The notes beneath the pieces are model-generated. The model had not been told where the DNA came from, did no database searches, and saw only the letters and a program-made list of their open reading frames with translations. Positions 62,551-64,000 of a stretch of 64,000 bases of DNA are shown here, one piece after another. This DNA comes from Flavobacteria bacterium BBFL7 (GTDB lineage: Bacteria; Bacteroidota; Bacteroidia; Flavobacteriales; Flavobacteriaceae), in NCBI GenBank assembly GCA_000153385.1, contig CH672374.1, forward strand, positions 1,738,544 to 1,802,543, read 5' to 3'. A program made the position numbers and the translations under genes. Each line of letters opens with the position of its first letter. The stretch's first letter is position 1.

Positions 62551-64000
62551 ATGAAGAACATACGCAATTTTTGCATCATCGCACACATTGACCACGGTAA
62601 AAGCACACTGGCAGACAGACTGTTAGATGCAACCCATACGGTTACAAAACGTGAATCACAAGCACAGTTACTAGATAATATGGATCTAGAACGTGAGCGT
62701 GGTATAACGATAAAATCCCATGCGATTCAAATGGATTACACCGCACCAGATGGTGAACAATACATTCTTAATCTGATAGATACACCTGGCCACGTAGATT
62801 TTTCTTATGAGGTTTCTCGTTCTATCGCGGCTTGTGAAGGTGCTCTTTTAATTGTTGATGCTGCACAAAGTATTCAAGCTCAGACAATTTCTAATCTATA
62901 TCTAGCACTAGAAAATGATCTAGAAATCATACCTGTACTTAATAAAGTAGATTTACCTAGTGCAAACGTAGAAGAGGTAACAGATGACATCGTTGACTTA
63001 TTAGGATGCGATCCTAGTGAAGTAATTCCTGCTAGTGCAAAAACAGGTTTAGGTATTCAAGATATTCTAGACGCAATTATAGAGCGTGTTCCTGCACCTA
63101 CTGGTAATGTTGATGAGCCGTTACAGGCTTTAGTTTTTGATTCACAATACAACCAGTTCCGTGGTGTAGAGACTATTTTTAGGGTTATTAATGGAACTAT
63201 AAAAAAAGGACAACACATCAAATTTGTCGCTACTGGCGAGAGTTATTATGCAGATGAAATAGGTACTTTGAAATTGAATCAAGTTCCTAAAAAAGAAATA
63301 AAAGCTGGTGATGTAGGTTACTTAATTACCGGTATTAAAGAGGCTAAAGAAGTAAAGGTAGGTGATACTATAACAGATCATTCAAACCCTACTACAAATC
63401 CGATTGAAGGTTTTGAAGACGTTAAGCCTATGGTTTTTGCCGGTATTTATCCAGTAGATACTGAAGACTATGAAGACTTACGTTCTAGTATGGAAAAACT
63501 ACAGTTAAACGACGCATCTTTGGTGTTTGCAGCAGAAAGTAGTGCTGCACTTGGTTTTGGATTCCGTTGTGGTTTTTTAGGTATGTTACACTTAGAAATC
63601 ATTCAAGAACGTCTAGAACGAGAGTTCAATATGACTGTTATCACAACTGTGCCTAACGTTTCTTATTATGCTTATACTAATAAAGAACCTGATGCGCGCA
63701 TTATCGTTAATAACCCAAGTGATTTACCAGAACCTTCTACATTAAATAGAGTTGAAGAACCATATATTAAAGCGACAATTATTACAAAATCAGATTTTGT
63801 AGGTAATGTGATGTCTTTATGTATTGAAAAACGTGGTATAGTTACTAATCAAACATACTTAACTACAGAGCGTGTTGAACTTACCTTTGACATGCCACTG
63901 GCCGAGATTGTTTTTGACTTCTACGATCGTTTAAAAACCGTTTCTAAAGGTTATGCATCATTTGACTATGCGCCTATAGGAATGCGTGTTTCTAAACTTG
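62551..64000 (+). CDS. lepA: Elongation factor 4 (LepA), 3' end beyond the window
   Basis: Partial: 483 codons are present and the frame is open at the right edge, while the family is normally about 598 residues. It is a translational GTPase that back-translocates stalled ribosomes. [25 protein letters not shown] carries the P-loop (AHIDHGKST, about 11-19); then [11 protein letters not shown] (switch I), DTPGHVDF (G3, about 77-84), NKVD (G4) and SAKTG (G5). The domain II and III region contains [23 protein letters not shown], typical of LepA. A promoter box lies 19 nt upstream. Confidence 0.96.
   Translation, partial: MKNIRNFCIIAHIDHGKSTLADRLLDATHTVTKRESQAQLLDNMDLERERGITIKSHAIQMDYTAPDGEQYILNLIDTPGHVDFSYEVSRSIAACEGALLIVDAAQSIQAQTISNLYLALENDLEIIPVLNKVDLPSANVEEVTDDIVDLLGCDPSEVIPASAKTGLGIQDILDAIIERVPAPTGNVDEPLQALVFDSQYNQFRGVETIFRVINGTIKKGQHIKFVATGESYYADEIGTLKLNQVPKKEIKAGDVGYLITGIKEAKEVKVGDTITDHSNPTTNPIEGFEDVKPMVFAGIYPVDTEDYEDLRSSMEKLQLNDASLVFAAESSAALGFGFRCGFLGMLHLEIIQERLEREFNMTVITTVPNVSYYAYTNKEPDARIIVNNPSDLPEPSTLNRVEEPYIKATIITKSDFVGNVMSLCIEKRGIVTNQTYLTTERVELTFDMPLAEIVFDFYDRLKTVSKGYASFDYAPIGMRVSKL

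Overview
The window is chromosomal DNA of an AT-rich member of the Flavobacteriaceae (Bacteroidota). The evidence is a type IX secretion component (SprE/PorW) plus four proteins with type IX sorting domains, TonB-dependent receptors with CarboxypepD-like N-termini, TAnnTTTG promoter boxes without Shine-Dalgarno-led starts, and housekeeping proteins of clear flavobacterial type (RecA, DprA, FabH, AccBC, TrpS, LepA). A marine genus such as Nonlabens or Dokdonia is a guess; the family is much firmer.

Layout. 0-6 kb: bactofilin and sprE, then a DUF5687/ABC-ATPase exporter operon with two tandem small membrane paralogues. 6-11.7 kb: a PaaE-like flavin/2Fe-2S reductase, a membrane-anchored XRE regulator whose start codon is followed directly by TAA, a REP-like repeat cluster, scoAB CoA-transferase, an M23 peptidase and dprA. 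11.7-13.7 kb: a small accessory island of three reverse-strand orphan genes, each abutting a copy of the 3' end of dprA. 13.7-20 kb: trpS, plsC, an ECF sigma operon with a predicted dual-membrane anti-sigma factor, and recA. 19.7-37 kb: two giant paralogous fibronectin-III adhesins flanking trhO, then rsmI and a DUF11-type adhesin. 37-50 kb: tdk-alr, mscL, asd, a BNR-repeat T9SS substrate, a prolyl oligopeptidase, a choice-of-anchor-I lipoprotein, an ABC ATPase, a TonB-dependent receptor and a TPR protein. 50-64 kb: accC-accB-fabH, rpmF-yceD, pdxA, ribE, a tRNA(CAU), mce, rbfA, a LolC/E-like permease, dusB, a second TonB-dependent receptor and the first part of lepA.

The strongest unexplained signal is a dispersed perfect palindrome (core GCTTTCGCGAAAGC, extended consensus TACGCTTTCGCGAAAGCGTA). 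It occurs 13 times exactly, with two near variants. About half the copies are intergenic. The others lie in frame inside unrelated proteins, where they are read as RFRES, AFAKA or LSRK. The copy number is far above chance for a 14-mer in 64 kb and the palindrome core is more conserved than its surroundings.

The second signal is the chain of dprA 3'-end copies, which looks like repeated insertion next to, or replacement of, the 3' end of a natural-transformation gene. Most of the rest is conserved core genome with ordinary intrinsic terminators, listed individually. Starts were moved from the longest open frame to the start supported by family, signal peptide or promoter position wherever these disagreed.
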